64,000 nucleotides of DNA from Desulfopila_A sp964446655 (GCA_964446655.1 CAYUPL010000007.1:1-64000); one strand, 5' to 3'; numbered from the stretch's first letter, positions 17,543 to 26,432 are shown. The notes: generated from the sequence alone by a model not told the origin. Numbers and translations are program-made.

Positions 17543-18337
17543 ATGTTGCAGATCAAAGACTCGGTGGCCGTCATCACCGGAGGAAGCGGTGGAATCGGCA
17601 AAACACTGGCAGAACACTGGCTCAGAGAAGGAGGTAAAGTAGTTATTGCCGACATAATGGAGGAGGCCCTCAACACAACCGTTGCCGAGCTGAAATATAT
17701 CAGCGGTGATGTTGTCGGCACCCTGTGCAACGTTTGCGTGGAACAGGACTGCACCAAACTGGCCGAATTAGCCATTCAATCCTTCGGTCAAATCAACCTT
17801 GTGGCTCCTTTCGCCGGAATCACCAGCGATGGCCTGCTCATCAAAACCGACCGCGAAACCGGTAAGGTCAGCGGTAAAATGTCCCTTGAACAGTTCCAGA
17901 AGGTAATCGACATCAATCTCACCGGTGTCTTTCTTACTGTGCGCGAATGCGTCGAACAGATGATCAACCATGATTGCAGGGGTCTTATCTGTCTGGTTTC
18001 CTCCACCGGATCACTTGGAACTGCCGGTCAGATCAACTATTCTTCCTCCAAGGCGGCAATGTCCGTTATGCCCAAGGTCATGACGGCCGAGTTCTTCCGA
18101 CGCGGTTTTGCCGACAAAATCCGCTGCATGGCCGTAGCCCCGGGGTATGTTGGAACTCCAATGGTAAAAAACATGGATGAACGCGTCATCGGCAAGATTC
18201 TCGATCAGGTTCCCATAAATCGTCTGGTTGAACCCGAAGAAGTTGTTTCTCTTGTTGCCGAATTATATCGCAACGAAGCCATGGCCGGAGAAACGGTCTT
18301 TATCCATGGCGGTCTCAGACTCGGTTCGAAGGGATAA
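17543..18337 (+). CDS. Short-chain dehydrogenase/reductase
   Basis: 264 residues of the classical SDR family: cofactor loop TGGSGGIG near residue 13, catalytic Ser in LVSSTGS near residue 150 and the YSSSK pair near 165. AAAGGAG precedes the ATG. The closest functional analogues are acetoacetyl-CoA reductase/FabG and 3-hydroxybutyrate dehydrogenase; sequence alone does not separate them. An Asp in VVIADI after strand 2 favours NAD over NADP. First gene of an operon with the thiolase, downstream of a sigma-54 promoter, so it probably oxidises a 3-hydroxyacid or 3-hydroxyacyl-CoA for thiolysis. Confidence 0.88.
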   Translation: MLQIKDSVAVITGGSGGIGKTLAEHWLREGGKVVIADIMEEALNTTVAELKYISGDVVGTLCNVCVEQDCTKLAELAIQSFGQINLVAPFAGITSDGLLIKTDRETGKVSGKMSLEQFQKVIDINLTGVFLTVRECVEQMINHDCRGLICLVSSTGSLGTAGQINYSSSKAAMSVMPKVMTAEFFRRGFADKIRCMAVAPGYVGTPMVKNMDERVIGKILDQVPINRLVEPEEVVSLVAELYRNEAMAGETVFIHGGLRLGSKG

Positions 18338-18374
18338 GTCAGAAAAGAAAATAAATTTTAGATGGAGTAACGAT

Positions 18375-19661
18375 ATGGAAAACGTTGTTATTGTCAGCGG
18401 AAGCAGAACTGCAATCGGTGCCTACGGCGGTAGCCTGAAAGATACCCCCGTGGTCGATCTTGGTGCAGTTACCATGAAAGAGACCTTGAAAAAGGCTGGT
18501 GTTCGCCCTCTAGCGAGTCGTGAGTGTATCAATTTTGGTGCAGACGCCATCCGGGAAGACGGCCTTCTGGAACTGGAGTCACAGTATCATGACTATGACG
18601 ACACTCTTCCCCCCGTAATGATCGACCAGGTTATCATGGGCAATGTCGTCAGTGCCGGCCAGGGACAAAACGTTACCAGGCAGGCAATGATCAAGGCGGG
18701 CATTCCCAAGGAGGCATGTGCCACCACGGTAAACAAACTCTGCGCCTCCGGCATGGAAGCGGTCGCCATTGCCTATCAGGCTATCCGCTCAGGAGATGCC
18801 GAGGTGATTCTGGCAGGCGGCATGGAAAACATGTCGATGATCCCCTATGCCCTTCCCACCACTCGCTGGGGCCAACGCATGGGGAACGGTGAGTTGGTTG
18901 ACCTGATGGTCCATGATGGTCTGTTCGAAAAGTTCTATGGCTATCACATGGGAATCACAGCTGAAAATATTGCCGCTCGATACGGCATCAGCAGGGCGGA
19001 ACAGGATGAAATGGGAGCACTCAGCCATCAACGCGCCATGGCCGCTATCACAGGCGGTGTGTTCAAGGATGAGATCGCCGCGGTATCAATTCCACAGAGA
19101 AAAGGTGATCCACTCATTTTTGATACGGACGAACGTCCCATGGAAACCAGCGCCGCCAAAATGGGCAAACTCAGACCCGCTTTCAAAAAAGACGGTTCCG
19201 TTACGGCGGGCAACGCCTCCGGCATAAACGATGCCGCGGCTTCTCTTCTGGTTATGAGCGAGAGCAAAGCCAAAGAGCTGGGACTCACTCCTCTTGCCCT
19301 CATTACAGCACATGCCTCAGCCGGTCTGGATCCTGCCTATATGGGACTTGGTCCTATTCCGGCTGTACGCAAGATCCTGGCAAAACACAAGCTCAGCATC
19401 GGCGATTTTGGTGGAATTGAGCTGAACGAGGCCTTTGCCGCCCAGGCCATCGGTTGCGTTCGCGAACTGGGCTGCGACATGGATAAAACCAACACACTGG
19501 GAAGCGGCATCTCACTGGGCCACCCCATCGGCTGCACCGGCGCCAGGATTCTTGTCACTCTGATGAGCAGATTGCAGCGGGAGGACTTTCAGTTGGGCCT
19601 GGCCTCTCTCTGCATCGGCGGCGGTCAAGGTATGGCCATGGTTCTGGAGCGATGGTCTTGA
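18375..19661 (+). CDS. Acetyl-CoA acetyltransferase (thiolase)
   Basis: 428 residues. The nucleophilic Cys is in NKLCASGMEA (near residue 121), the NEAF block and GHPIGCTG provide the His and second Cys. The enzyme interconverts acetoacetyl-CoA and two acetyl-CoA. Compared with the usual 390-395 residues it carries an extra segment of about 35 residues at positions 45-80 (ECINFGADAIREDG then QYHDYDD), before the conserved VIMGNVVSAGQGQN. ATG 18375 follows GGAG. It lies 37 bases after the SDR gene under the same sigma-54 promoter. Confidence 0.93.
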   Translation: MENVVIVSGSRTAIGAYGGSLKDTPVVDLGAVTMKETLKKAGVRPLASRECINFGADAIREDGLLELESQYHDYDDTLPPVMIDQVIMGNVVSAGQGQNVTRQAMIKAGIPKEACATTVNKLCASGMEAVAIAYQAIRSGDAEVILAGGMENMSMIPYALPTTRWGQRMGNGELVDLMVHDGLFEKFYGYHMGITAENIAARYGISRAEQDEMGALSHQRAMAAITGGVFKDEIAAVSIPQRKGDPLIFDTDERPMETSAAKMGKLRPAFKKDGSVTAGNASGINDAAASLLVMSESKAKELGLTPLALITAHASAGLDPAYMGLGPIPAVRKILAKHKLSIGDFGGIELNEAFAAQAIGCVRELGCDMDKTNTLGSGISLGHPIGCTGARILVTLMSRLQREDFQLGLASLCIGGGQGMAMVLERWS

Positions 19662-19708
19662 TTCAGGATGGCCCCACTTAGCCTCAAACGGCTCGTCAAT
19701 TTTGCCAA

Positions 19709-19747
19709 ACCACTCATTTCCATTGCTCTACGATGGAAATGAGTGGT
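19709..19747. terminator. Strong hairpin after the thiolase gene
   Basis: ACCACTCATTTCCAT pairs perfectly with ATGGAAATGAGTGGT over fifteen bases around a nine-base loop. There is no T run on the forward side, so it may be a transcript-stabilising or factor-dependent end rather than a textbook intrinsic terminator. Confidence 0.6.
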
Positions 19748-19863
19748 AGAAGAACTCCTGCACTCTCCGCTTGATCCATAATTTTCCTTGCTTTCCACCC
19801 CGCCGGTCTGGTAGTCAAGCTACATCGTCACCAAAACCACGCCATAGAGAGGGAGAATCATCC

Positions 19864-20460
19864 ATGAAAATACTCGGCATATCCACAAGCCCCCGAAAAA
19901 ACAAATCAAGCCACTTTCTCCTGCAACAATGCCTGAGGGAAATCGAGAAACACTCCGCCGCACTGGGCACCCCTCTGGAGACGGAATGCATCGATCTTGC
20001 CGGTCTGAAAATTTCGGGCTGTATCGCCTGCGATGCCTGCAAAAAGGGCGTCCTCTGCAGCCAGGACGATGACTTTCAGCAAATCATCCCTAATTTGTCC
20101 GACCCGCAACTCAAAGGTCTGGTTCTTGCTACTCCTGTCTATCTGGGCAGCATGAGTTCACAGGCCAAAGCATTTCTCGACAGATCGGTACTGTTTCGCC
20201 GCAACGGTTTTCTTCTCAAAAATATGCTCGGTGGAGTGCTGGCAGTCGGCGGCTCACGCAATGGCGGTCAGGAACTGACCATTCAAGCCGTTCATGCCGC
20301 CATGCTGATCCATGACATGATAATCATAGGTGACGGCCAACATTTCGGCGGCACCGCCTGGAGCAACCATCCGGACGGATACGAAGGCGATACTGAGGGC
20401 ATCGAAACAGCCCGGCAGACCGGCAGGCGTTTCGCCGAGGTAGCGGCACTGATGAAGTGA
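19864..20460 (+). CDS. Iron-sulfur flavoprotein (NADPH-dependent FMN reductase fold)
   Basis: 198 residues with a flavodoxin-like fold: the phosphate loop GISTSPRKNKSSH at the N-terminus, then the compact cysteine motif C-x2-C-x2-C-x5-C (CIACDACKKGVLC, near residue 52) that binds a 4Fe-4S cluster in archaeal and clostridial Isf proteins, and ATPVYLGSMSSQAKAFLDR, the FMN-contacting block. It carries single electrons between ferredoxin and an unknown acceptor. GGGAGA precedes the start. It is followed by an exporter and an acetyltransferase on the same strand. Confidence 0.9.
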   Translation: MKILGISTSPRKNKSSHFLLQQCLREIEKHSAALGTPLETECIDLAGLKISGCIACDACKKGVLCSQDDDFQQIIPNLSDPQLKGLVLATPVYLGSMSSQAKAFLDRSVLFRRNGFLLKNMLGGVLAVGGSRNGGQELTIQAVHAAMLIHDMIIIGDGQHFGGTAWSNHPDGYEGDTEGIETARQTGRRFAEVAALMK

Positions 20461-20489
20461 AACGGGGCCCTGCGTCCACGGAGGACATG

Positions 20490-21134
20490 ATGGAACAGTT
20501 CGGCATCATCAATTTTCCGGTATTTCTGCTGGCGGGCATTCTGCTGAACCTGACCCCGGGATCAGACACAATCTACATTGTGACCCGATCCCTCGCTTCC
20601 GGTACCAGGGCCGGAGTTCTTTCCGCTCTTGGCATTTCCACCGGCGCCGTCATCCATACAATCGGGGCGGCATGTGGATTATCGGTAGTTCTGATGCACT
20701 CGGCCACGGCCTTTCTTCTAGTGAAATACAGCGGCGCCTGTTATCTGCTCTATCTTGGCCTCAAAGCCCTGATGACATCCTCTACACTATTTATACCCCA
20801 GGGAAAACATAGCAGAGAAATCGATTACCGCGGCATGTACCTTTCCGGCGTCTTGACTAATGTCCTCAATCCGAAAGTCGCCCTTTTTTTTCTCGCCTTC
20901 CTGCCCCAGTTCGTCATCCCCTCGCCCAGCCACTCAGCCATATCCTTTCTCATTCTCGGCACAACCTTCATAATAACAGGCACCATCTGGTGTCTTTGTC
21001 TTGCTGTCTTTGCCTCGCTACTGACCGCAAGGATGCTGCAGAAACGATGGTACTCGAATCTGCTGCAAAAAATCAGCGGTGGGGTCTTTATCGGACTTGG
21101 CATACATTTGGCCCTCAGTGAAAGAATAAGATGA
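20490..21134 (+). CDS. LysE/RhtB-family exporter
   Basis: 214 residues with six hydrophobic segments and the family signature LNLTPGSDTIYIVTRSLASG at the N-terminus and NVLNPKVALFFLAFLPQFV in the middle. Such proteins export amino acids (lysine, threonine, homoserine lactone) by proton exchange. Two tandem ATG codons follow GGAGG; the second has the better spacing. The stop overlaps the start of the acetyltransferase gene by four bases. Confidence 0.9.
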   Translation: MEQFGIINFPVFLLAGILLNLTPGSDTIYIVTRSLASGTRAGVLSALGISTGAVIHTIGAACGLSVVLMHSATAFLLVKYSGACYLLYLGLKALMTSSTLFIPQGKHSREIDYRGMYLSGVLTNVLNPKVALFFLAFLPQFVIPSPSHSAISFLILGTTFIITGTIWCLCLAVFASLLTARMLQKRWYSNLLQKISGGVFIGLGIHLALSERIR

Positions 21135-21637
21135 TCAGACCTGCAATAGTAACAGATTCTGAGGTATTAACCGCTATATCCTTTGCGTCCAAAGCATATT
21201 GGAAATATCCGGAAGCATACTTCCTGACCTGGGAAAATGAACTGACCATTACCCCCGAATATATTGAAAAAAACGATGTCTTTGTTTACGAAAGTGGACA
21301 ATCGATCAGAGGGTATTACTCTGTTACAATCCTTACAGAAGACATCAAAATATCCGACGTCACTCTCAAGAAAGGCGCCTGGCTCGAACATATGTTTATT
21401 GATCCACCCTCTATCGGCCAGGGAATAGGAAGTAAGCTGTTTGCTCATCTACGGAAAAGGTGTATTGTCGCCGGGATTTTAGCCATAGGTATACTTGCCG
21501 ATCCAAATTCAAGAGGATTCTACGAAAAAATGGGCTGTTTGTATATCCGCGATTACCCGTCTACAATTAAAGGCAGAACCACACCTTTGCTGCATTACAA
21601 ACCTTCTTTTTCCTCAAAACATCCGGCAATGTTTTGA
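21131..21637 (+). CDS. GNAT-family N-acetyltransferase
   Basis: 168 residues of the GNAT fold. Motif A is recognisable as LEHMFIDPPSIGQGIGSKLF, in which Q-x-x-G-I-G/S binds the acetyl-CoA pyrophosphate, and motif B as DPNSRGFYEKMGC. It is translationally coupled (ATGA overlap) to the LysE-type exporter, suggesting it acetylates the molecule, probably an amino acid or amine, that the exporter removes; this is inference from arrangement. Confidence 0.85.
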   Translation: MIRPAIVTDSEVLTAISFASKAYWKYPEAYFLTWENELTITPEYIEKNDVFVYESGQSIRGYYSVTILTEDIKISDVTLKKGAWLEHMFIDPPSIGQGIGSKLFAHLRKRCIVAGILAIGILADPNSRGFYEKMGCLYIRDYPSTIKGRTTPLLHYKPSFSSKHPAMF

Positions 21638-21702
21638 GATTTTTACGGAACCTGCCCCTCCACACTTAATCATACGAAAGGAGGCGTAAGAGGGGACATG
21701 CC

Positions 21703-22239
21703 ATGAAAAAAAATATCCTGCGATCAGCTTTGTTCTTCGCAACTTCACTCCTGTTAAGCGGCTGCCTCGGCTATCCTAAAGGAATCGTGCCCGTAGACAA
21801 TTTTGAGCTGAACAGATACCTTGGCACATGGTATGAAATTGCCCGCCTGGATCATTCTTTTGAAAGAGGGTTGGAGCAGGTCACTGCCGACTACTCTCTC
21901 CGTTCGGATGGCGGTGTCCGGGTCATCAACCGTGGCTTCCTGCCGGACAAAAACATCTGGAAGGAAGCAGAGGGTAAAGCTTTTTTCGTCCGCTCCTCTG
22001 AAGAAGGGTATCTCAAGGTTTCTTTTTTTGGCCCTTTTTATGCTTCCTATGTCATTTTTTACCTTGACAGCACCTACCAGCATGCCTGGATAACCAGTGG
22101 AAACACCTCCTACCTCTGGTTTCTGTCGCGCACCCCTACTGTCGACCGGGAAATTCTTCAAGATTTCCTGGATTATGCCGCAACATCAGGATTCGATACC
22201 GAGGAGATCATTCTGGTCAAACAGCAACACTCCTTGTAA
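21703..22239 (+). CDS. blc: Outer-membrane lipocalin
   Basis: 178 residues. Lipoprotein signal with lipobox LLSGC (Cys near residue 21), then the lipocalin start motif YLGTWYEIARLDHSFERG and a typical single-domain beta-barrel length. The C-terminal region with YLWFLSRTPTVDREIL matches bacterial Blc, which binds lysophospholipids and fatty acids at the outer membrane under starvation or membrane stress. AGGAGGCGTAAGAGGGG precedes the start, giving more than one possible ribosome site. It stands alone downstream of the GNAT gene. Confidence 0.92.
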   Translation: MKKNILRSALFFATSLLLSGCLGYPKGIVPVDNFELNRYLGTWYEIARLDHSFERGLEQVTADYSLRSDGGVRVINRGFLPDKNIWKEAEGKAFFVRSSEEGYLKVSFFGPFYASYVIFYLDSTYQHAWITSGNTSYLWFLSRTPTVDREILQDFLDYAATSGFDTEEIILVKQQHSL

Positions 22240-22353
22240 AAACAGGGCAGGAAATTTTTCCACGAAAAGGCTCTATCCGACAATGAATCCGGATTTTTCA
22301 CCAGCCGAGGTTGCCGTGTATGTCAGGCGCGGCACGATCGGCCGGCCTTCGGA

Positions 22354-22863
22354 CTACCCCTCTTCCATACTGATTTCCATGAAATCAAACCAGAAACCAT
22401 TGCGGGCAGCATGATCCAGTTCAATTCTGACCACATCGGTATGTCTTTGTTCTATTTCAACAAATTTTGCCATAACCTTCTGGATATCACCTTCCGTCCT
22501 GTTAAAGGCGTCCTTATAATAATCAGTGGTTTCTATTTCCATTTTCAAAGCGCTGTTCAAGACACTTTTGACATCGCCCAGCATTCGTTCGGGAATACTG
22601 CTCTTCATGCTTTCGATTCTCTCACCGAGAGCTTCTACATCCGGTACCGAGGTGCTCAGCCGCTCAGGATCGATACTGCCGTTATTTTCCAGAGTTTGAA
22701 GACTGTCTTCGAGAAAATCGATATGAGACTGCTCTTCATTGGCCAGGCTGCTGAAAATCTTTTTCCCTCTTTCATCGTCAACGATTGACTCCGCCGAGCG
22801 ATAAAGATCACGTATCTTCCTTTCGAACTGCAGGGCTGTGGTAAAAATTGCAATTGAATCCAT
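22354..22863 (-). CDS. Ferritin-like/rubrerythrin-type protein
   Basis: 169 residues, almost wholly helical. Two E-x-x-H type metal motifs (EEQSH near residue 46 and EIEQRH near 140) and single Glu residues on the other helices (LQFERKIRDLY, LKMEIETTDYY) make the four-helix di-iron site. The C-terminal rubredoxin domain of classical rubrerythrin is absent. Likely peroxide detoxification or iron handling in an anaerobe. ATG 22863 follows GAGGAGGG. It is divergent from the TetR gene. Confidence 0.85.
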   Translation of the reverse strand: MDSIAIFTTALQFERKIRDLYRSAESIVDDERGKKIFSSLANEEQSHIDFLEDSLQTLENNGSIDPERLSTSVPDVEALGERIESMKSSIPERMLGDVKSVLNSALKMEIETTDYYKDAFNRTEGDIQKVMAKFVEIEQRHTDVVRIELDHAARNGFWFDFMEISMEEG

Positions 22864-23068
22864 TTTCCCTCCTCTGTTTCGCCCGTGGGCTGAATATACC
22901 GGAATAGTATTGACCTTCGTCATTTATCATAAGCGCTGCAGACCGTTTTGTCGATACATGACACTCAGGCCGGCAGACTCGTATTCTTGCCGGACTGCCT
23001 ACTCTCTATCTTCCACCATTCTTACAGACAAATACTTGCTTTCTTGCTGTCGTCATGATAGTGTACCT

Positions 23069-23079
23069 AACGGTCGGTT
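23069..23079. promoter_or_regulatory. Possible TetR operator, copy 1
   Basis: AACGGTCGGTT is a near-palindrome built on the ACCGaCCG half pattern often bound by TetR-family repressors. It lies 73 bases before the TetR start codon. Confidence 0.35.
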
Positions 23080-23112
23080 TTTTTTACAACTGATCTTCAC
23101 CGCGAGACAGTT

Positions 23113-23123
23113 ACCGAGCGGTT
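23113..23123. promoter_or_regulatory. Possible TetR operator, copy 2
   Basis: ACCGAGCGGTT, related to the reverse complement of the copy at 23069, lies 29 bases before the TetR start. Confidence 0.35.
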
Positions 23124-23151
23124 CAACACGTCTTGTTTCTAGGAAATGACT

Positions 23152-23745
23152 ATGGAAACCATTACAAAGGGTCAGAAAACCAAGGCCGGCATCCTCTCCG
23201 CGGCAAAATCACTTATTACCACGCAGGGGTTCAAAGCCAGCAGCATCAGTGATATCTTGGCGGCAAGCGGCGTGAAAAAAGGCACGCTCTATTTTCATTT
23301 CCCCGGTAAAGAAGATTTAGGCAAAGCCATCCTGGAGCAGAGCAGACAGGAATCTGCCGATTTCCTGCAAGCTTCCCTTCAAGGCGATTCTATTGCGGAA
23401 AAACTTGCAAACTATCTCTATGCCGTTTTACGAAAACACCAACAAGCCGGTTTTGTCGGTGGCTGCCTGATAGGCAACACTGCCATTGAAATGGCCGACA
23501 GTAATCCCGCTTTCCTGGAAACCGTTCAGCTCACCTTCCGACACTGGAGAAATACGCTGGCGAAGCTTATCGCCGAGGGACAAGAAACCGGCGAACTCAG
23601 CAACACTCTACCTGCGGAGCACCTCGCCCTGCATATGGTTGCCGTCATCGAGGGAGGCATCATGATGAGCAGGGCCGGCAAAAATGAAGAGGAGTTGCGT
23701 ACCTGTCTTGAAACACTGCACCATATTCTGGGAATCAGTATTTGA
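23152..23745 (+). CDS. TetR-family regulator
   Basis: 197 residues. N-terminal TetR helix-turn-helix: AAKSLITTQGFKASSISDIL, then GVKKGTLYFHFPGKEDLG around residues 38-55. The C-terminal ligand domain includes GGCLIGNTAIEMAD, a pattern shared with the group containing AcuR/NemR-like repressors of electrophiles. I prefer the second ATG (23152), seven bases after AGGA. It is 68 bases upstream of the selenoprotein gene and in the same direction, so it very probably regulates it along with itself. Confidence 0.9.
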   Translation: METITKGQKTKAGILSAAKSLITTQGFKASSISDILAASGVKKGTLYFHFPGKEDLGKAILEQSRQESADFLQASLQGDSIAEKLANYLYAVLRKHQQAGFVGGCLIGNTAIEMADSNPAFLETVQLTFRHWRNTLAKLIAEGQETGELSNTLPAEHLALHMVAVIEGGIMMSRAGKNEEELRTCLETLHHILGISI

Positions 23746-23813
23746 GCCATGGCCCTCGACAATGCCATATTCCACCTGGTTTCTTTCAACCTTTCCAAAC
23801 AAGGAGATCATCC

Positions 23814-25043
23814 ATGACACGGTTAAGTTCCTATTCAGAAGAAGAACGCCAACATCTTTTAGAACTGCCCTGCCCAACCTTCGACTCGACTCCTTTTGTC
23901 ATACCACCTCCTTTAAATTCCCTCAGAGTTGCAATCATCTCCACGGCAGGCCTGCATCGTCGTAATGACCCCCCTTTTGGTCTTGGCGCCTCCGACTATC
24001 GTCTGATTCCCTCCGACACGCCGGCCGATGACCTTATTATGAGCCATGTTTCGACCAACTTCGACCGCACCGGTTTTCAAATGGATGTCAATATGGTGTT
24101 TCCGCTTGACCGGCTCAACCGTCTGGCCGAGCAGGGATTCATCGGATCTGTGGCCACCTACCACTACTCCTTTATGGGAGCTACGGAACCCGAAAAAATG
24201 GAAGCAACCGCCAGAAACCTTGCCGGCATCATGAAAAAGGACGAAGTCAACGGAGTACTGCTTGTGCCGGTCTGACCAAACTGCACGCGCGCCGTGGGCG
24301 GGCTGGCACATTATATCGAAGAAGAAGGCATTGCCACAACCCAGATAAGTTTAATTAGGCAACACACGGAAATTATCAAACCTCCCCGAGCCCTGTGGGT
24401 CTCTTTTGACCTGGGACGCCCCTTGGGAGTCCCCAATAACGAAAAGTTTCAAATCAAGGTATTGCAACAAGCTTTGTTTCTCTTTGCGGCTGAGGTCGGT
24501 CCCATACTTGAAGATTTTCCCGAGGATGCCCCGGATAGCGGGACCGGACAGATGCAGATAGCCTGCCCGGTACATTTTGGCAACACGGAGGAAGGCGCCG
24601 GGGAAGAGCAGAGCTTAAATGACCGTTTCCAGCGAGAAATAGAAGACTTGCAACCATGGTATATTCTTTCCCGCACCGAAAACAATCGCACCACCATCGG
24701 TATCAGCGGACTGTCCCTGGATGAAGCGGTAAACCTGCTCAGCCTCTTTACCGATGATACGGCACGGCCGGAATTACTCCAGAAGCCAACATTACCGGAC
24801 CAGCTCCGTCTGGCCTGTGAAGACATCAAGGCCTACTATTTTGAGGCGATATCGTCCCAACCCGGTCAACCCACCGACGGCAAAAGCCTCGCCGACTGGT
24901 TCTGGCGGGAGACGGCGGCAGCGCGGATGATCAACAGGGCCAGGGAGATCTGCCTCGCGGAAACATCGAAAAAACTGCAGCTTCTCGGCAAACTGCTCCT
25001 TATCCCCAGAAATCAGATGCACAATTTCACCAAGGGGGAGTGA
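23814..25043 (+). CDS. PrdB/GrdB-like selenoprotein with in-frame UGA (Sec154)
   Basis: 409 residues if the TGA at 24273-24275 is read as selenocysteine. Both sides continue one protein in the same frame: before it STAGLHRRNDPPFGLG, DYRLIPSD, VFPLDRLNRLAEQGFIGSV and GVLLVPV; after it PNCTRAVGGLAHYIEEEGI. This matches the D-proline/glycine reductase selenoprotein B family, where VLLTPV-U-x-x-C is the redox site, here U-P-N-C. A GC-rich hairpin follows the UGA directly. The N-terminal 280 residues correspond to PrdB; the final 130 residues (helical, WFWRETAAARMINR) are an extension I do not recognise. AAGGAG precedes ATG. No GrdA, GrdC or PrdA is nearby, so this is an orphan reductase subunit of unknown substrate. 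Confidence 0.88.
24282..24308 (+). promoter_or_regulatory. Candidate bacterial SECIS hairpin
   Basis: TGC/GCA at the base, then GCGCGCC against GGCGGGC (one G-G mismatch) closing a GTG loop. The stem starts six bases and the apex about twenty bases after the UGA, the position where SelB-binding hairpins lie in fdhF-type genes. Bacterial SECIS elements vary, so folding is the evidence, not sequence. Confidence 0.6.
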
Positions 25044-25050
25044 TGCCGGA

Positions 25051-26412
25051 CTAGAGCTTGTGGAGCACAGTCGAGGCAAAGCTGAGCACGAAAAAAAAGC
25101 CGCACATGTCCGTCACCGTGGTCAGCAGCGGACTCGAAACAAGCGCAGGATCGAGTTTGAAACGTTTAAGAACAAGGGGAATCACACCTCCTAAAGAGAC
25201 GGCAACCAGAGTGTTGGCTGCCATGGCCCCGCCTATCACCAGACCGAGGTAGCCGTTGCCCATCCACAGGAAGGCAACCGACCCCAGCAGAATCCCCAGA
25301 GCAATGCCATTGATAACTCCCACGGCGACTTCTTTACTCAACACCCAGAGCAGCTCAGCCGGCCGCACAAGCCCCAGCGCCAGTTCACGCATACTGACCG
25401 CCACCGCCTGGTTGCCGGAACAGCCGCTCATGTCGCTGACCATGGGGAGAAAGACCGCCAGGGCTATGGCGGCGGCAAGAGTGTCCTGATAGAGAGCGAT
25501 AACGCTGGCGGCGATGATATTGAGAACAATATTGAGTGAGAGCCAGGAGAGCCTGCGGCCTGAACGAACCAGAATCGGCATGGAGCGGAATTCCTCTCCG
25601 CCGATAATGCCCGAAAACCCCAGAAACTGGTGCACGCTCTTTTTACGATTGGCCTCCTCCACAGCCTCGGGAAGGACCACCCCTTGCAGGCACTGCTCTG
25701 TGTCGATCACCGGAACGCCAAAAAGACTGTGATCCTCAAAGAAGTTATGCAGATTGTCGAGAGTATCATCCACATGAACCTTGAAAGGATTACGGATCAT
25801 CACCTCGGCAAGCCTTGTGCTTCTCGCCGGAAAAAGCAGATCGCGCATACGCAGTACACCGATAAGGTGTTTTCGGTCATCGGTAACATAGAGGTACTGG
25901 ACATCATAATCGGCATATTTTTCACGGTTGTGCTGCAGATCATCCAGCACATCCTGAACGGTCTGCTCTCCCTTGTAATGCAGGAACTCATGGATCATCA
26001 GGCCACCGGCGCAGTCTGGAGCATACTGGAGGAGACTGCGGGCCTCCAGCGCTTCCTCCGGTGTCATTTCCTCAATGATCAACTCGACATCAGCCTCATT
26101 GAGTTCACCAAGCAGATCAGCGACATGATCGGAGTCGAGTTCCTCAAGAATAGAGGCCGCCTGCTCAGGGGGCAGTTCTCCTAGAATATCACCCGCCAGC
26201 GTATCTGAAAAATCCTCGAGAACCTCTGCAGCATCCACCGGCTGAAGAAGCGTCATCAGTTCAGTCTGCTCGGCAGTTTTAAGGCGTGAAACAGCCAGAG
26301 CGGTATCGGCAGGATTAATGCTGTTAAGGTATTCGAGAATCCGGGCAGGATTTCCCGTTTCTATCAGTTCTGAGAGTTTTTCCCAAGGGTTGTTAAGTAT
26401 TTCTGTTTCCAT
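25051..26412 (-). CDS. mgtE: Magnesium transporter MgtE
   Basis: 453 residues. N-terminal acidic superhelical domain (about 20-130: DAAEVLEDF, LPPEQAASILEEL, DHVADLLGEL), two CBS domains (135-255) that sense magnesium, the long plug helix, then five membrane helices with the pore sequence PMVSDMSGCSGNQA and the Asp-bearing last helix. All expected parts are present. It converges on the selenoprotein gene with seven bases between stops and lies 20 bases downstream of the AbiE toxin gene, so it may receive read-through from that operon. No Mg riboswitch is visible. Confidence 0.95.
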   Translation of the reverse strand: METEILNNPWEKLSELIETGNPARILEYLNSINPADTALAVSRLKTAEQTELMTLLQPVDAAEVLEDFSDTLAGDILGELPPEQAASILEELDSDHVADLLGELNEADVELIIEEMTPEEALEARSLLQYAPDCAGGLMIHEFLHYKGEQTVQDVLDDLQHNREKYADYDVQYLYVTDDRKHLIGVLRMRDLLFPARSTRLAEVMIRNPFKVHVDDTLDNLHNFFEDHSLFGVPVIDTEQCLQGVVLPEAVEEANRKKSVHQFLGFSGIIGGEEFRSMPILVRSGRRLSWLSLNIVLNIIAASVIALYQDTLAAAIALAVFLPMVSDMSGCSGNQAVAVSMRELALGLVRPAELLWVLSKEVAVGVINGIALGILLGSVAFLWMGNGYLGLVIGGAMAANTLVAVSLGGVIPLVLKRFKLDPALVSSPLLTTVTDMCGFFFVLSFASTVLHKL

Positions 26413-26432
26413 AGAAATTCCTGGCTCTGGAA

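Noticed and set aside
24294..25043. A separate gene starting at GTG 24294
   Set aside because: It is the continuation of the upstream frame after an in-frame UGA at the family Sec position; it has no ribosome site and begins in mid-domain.
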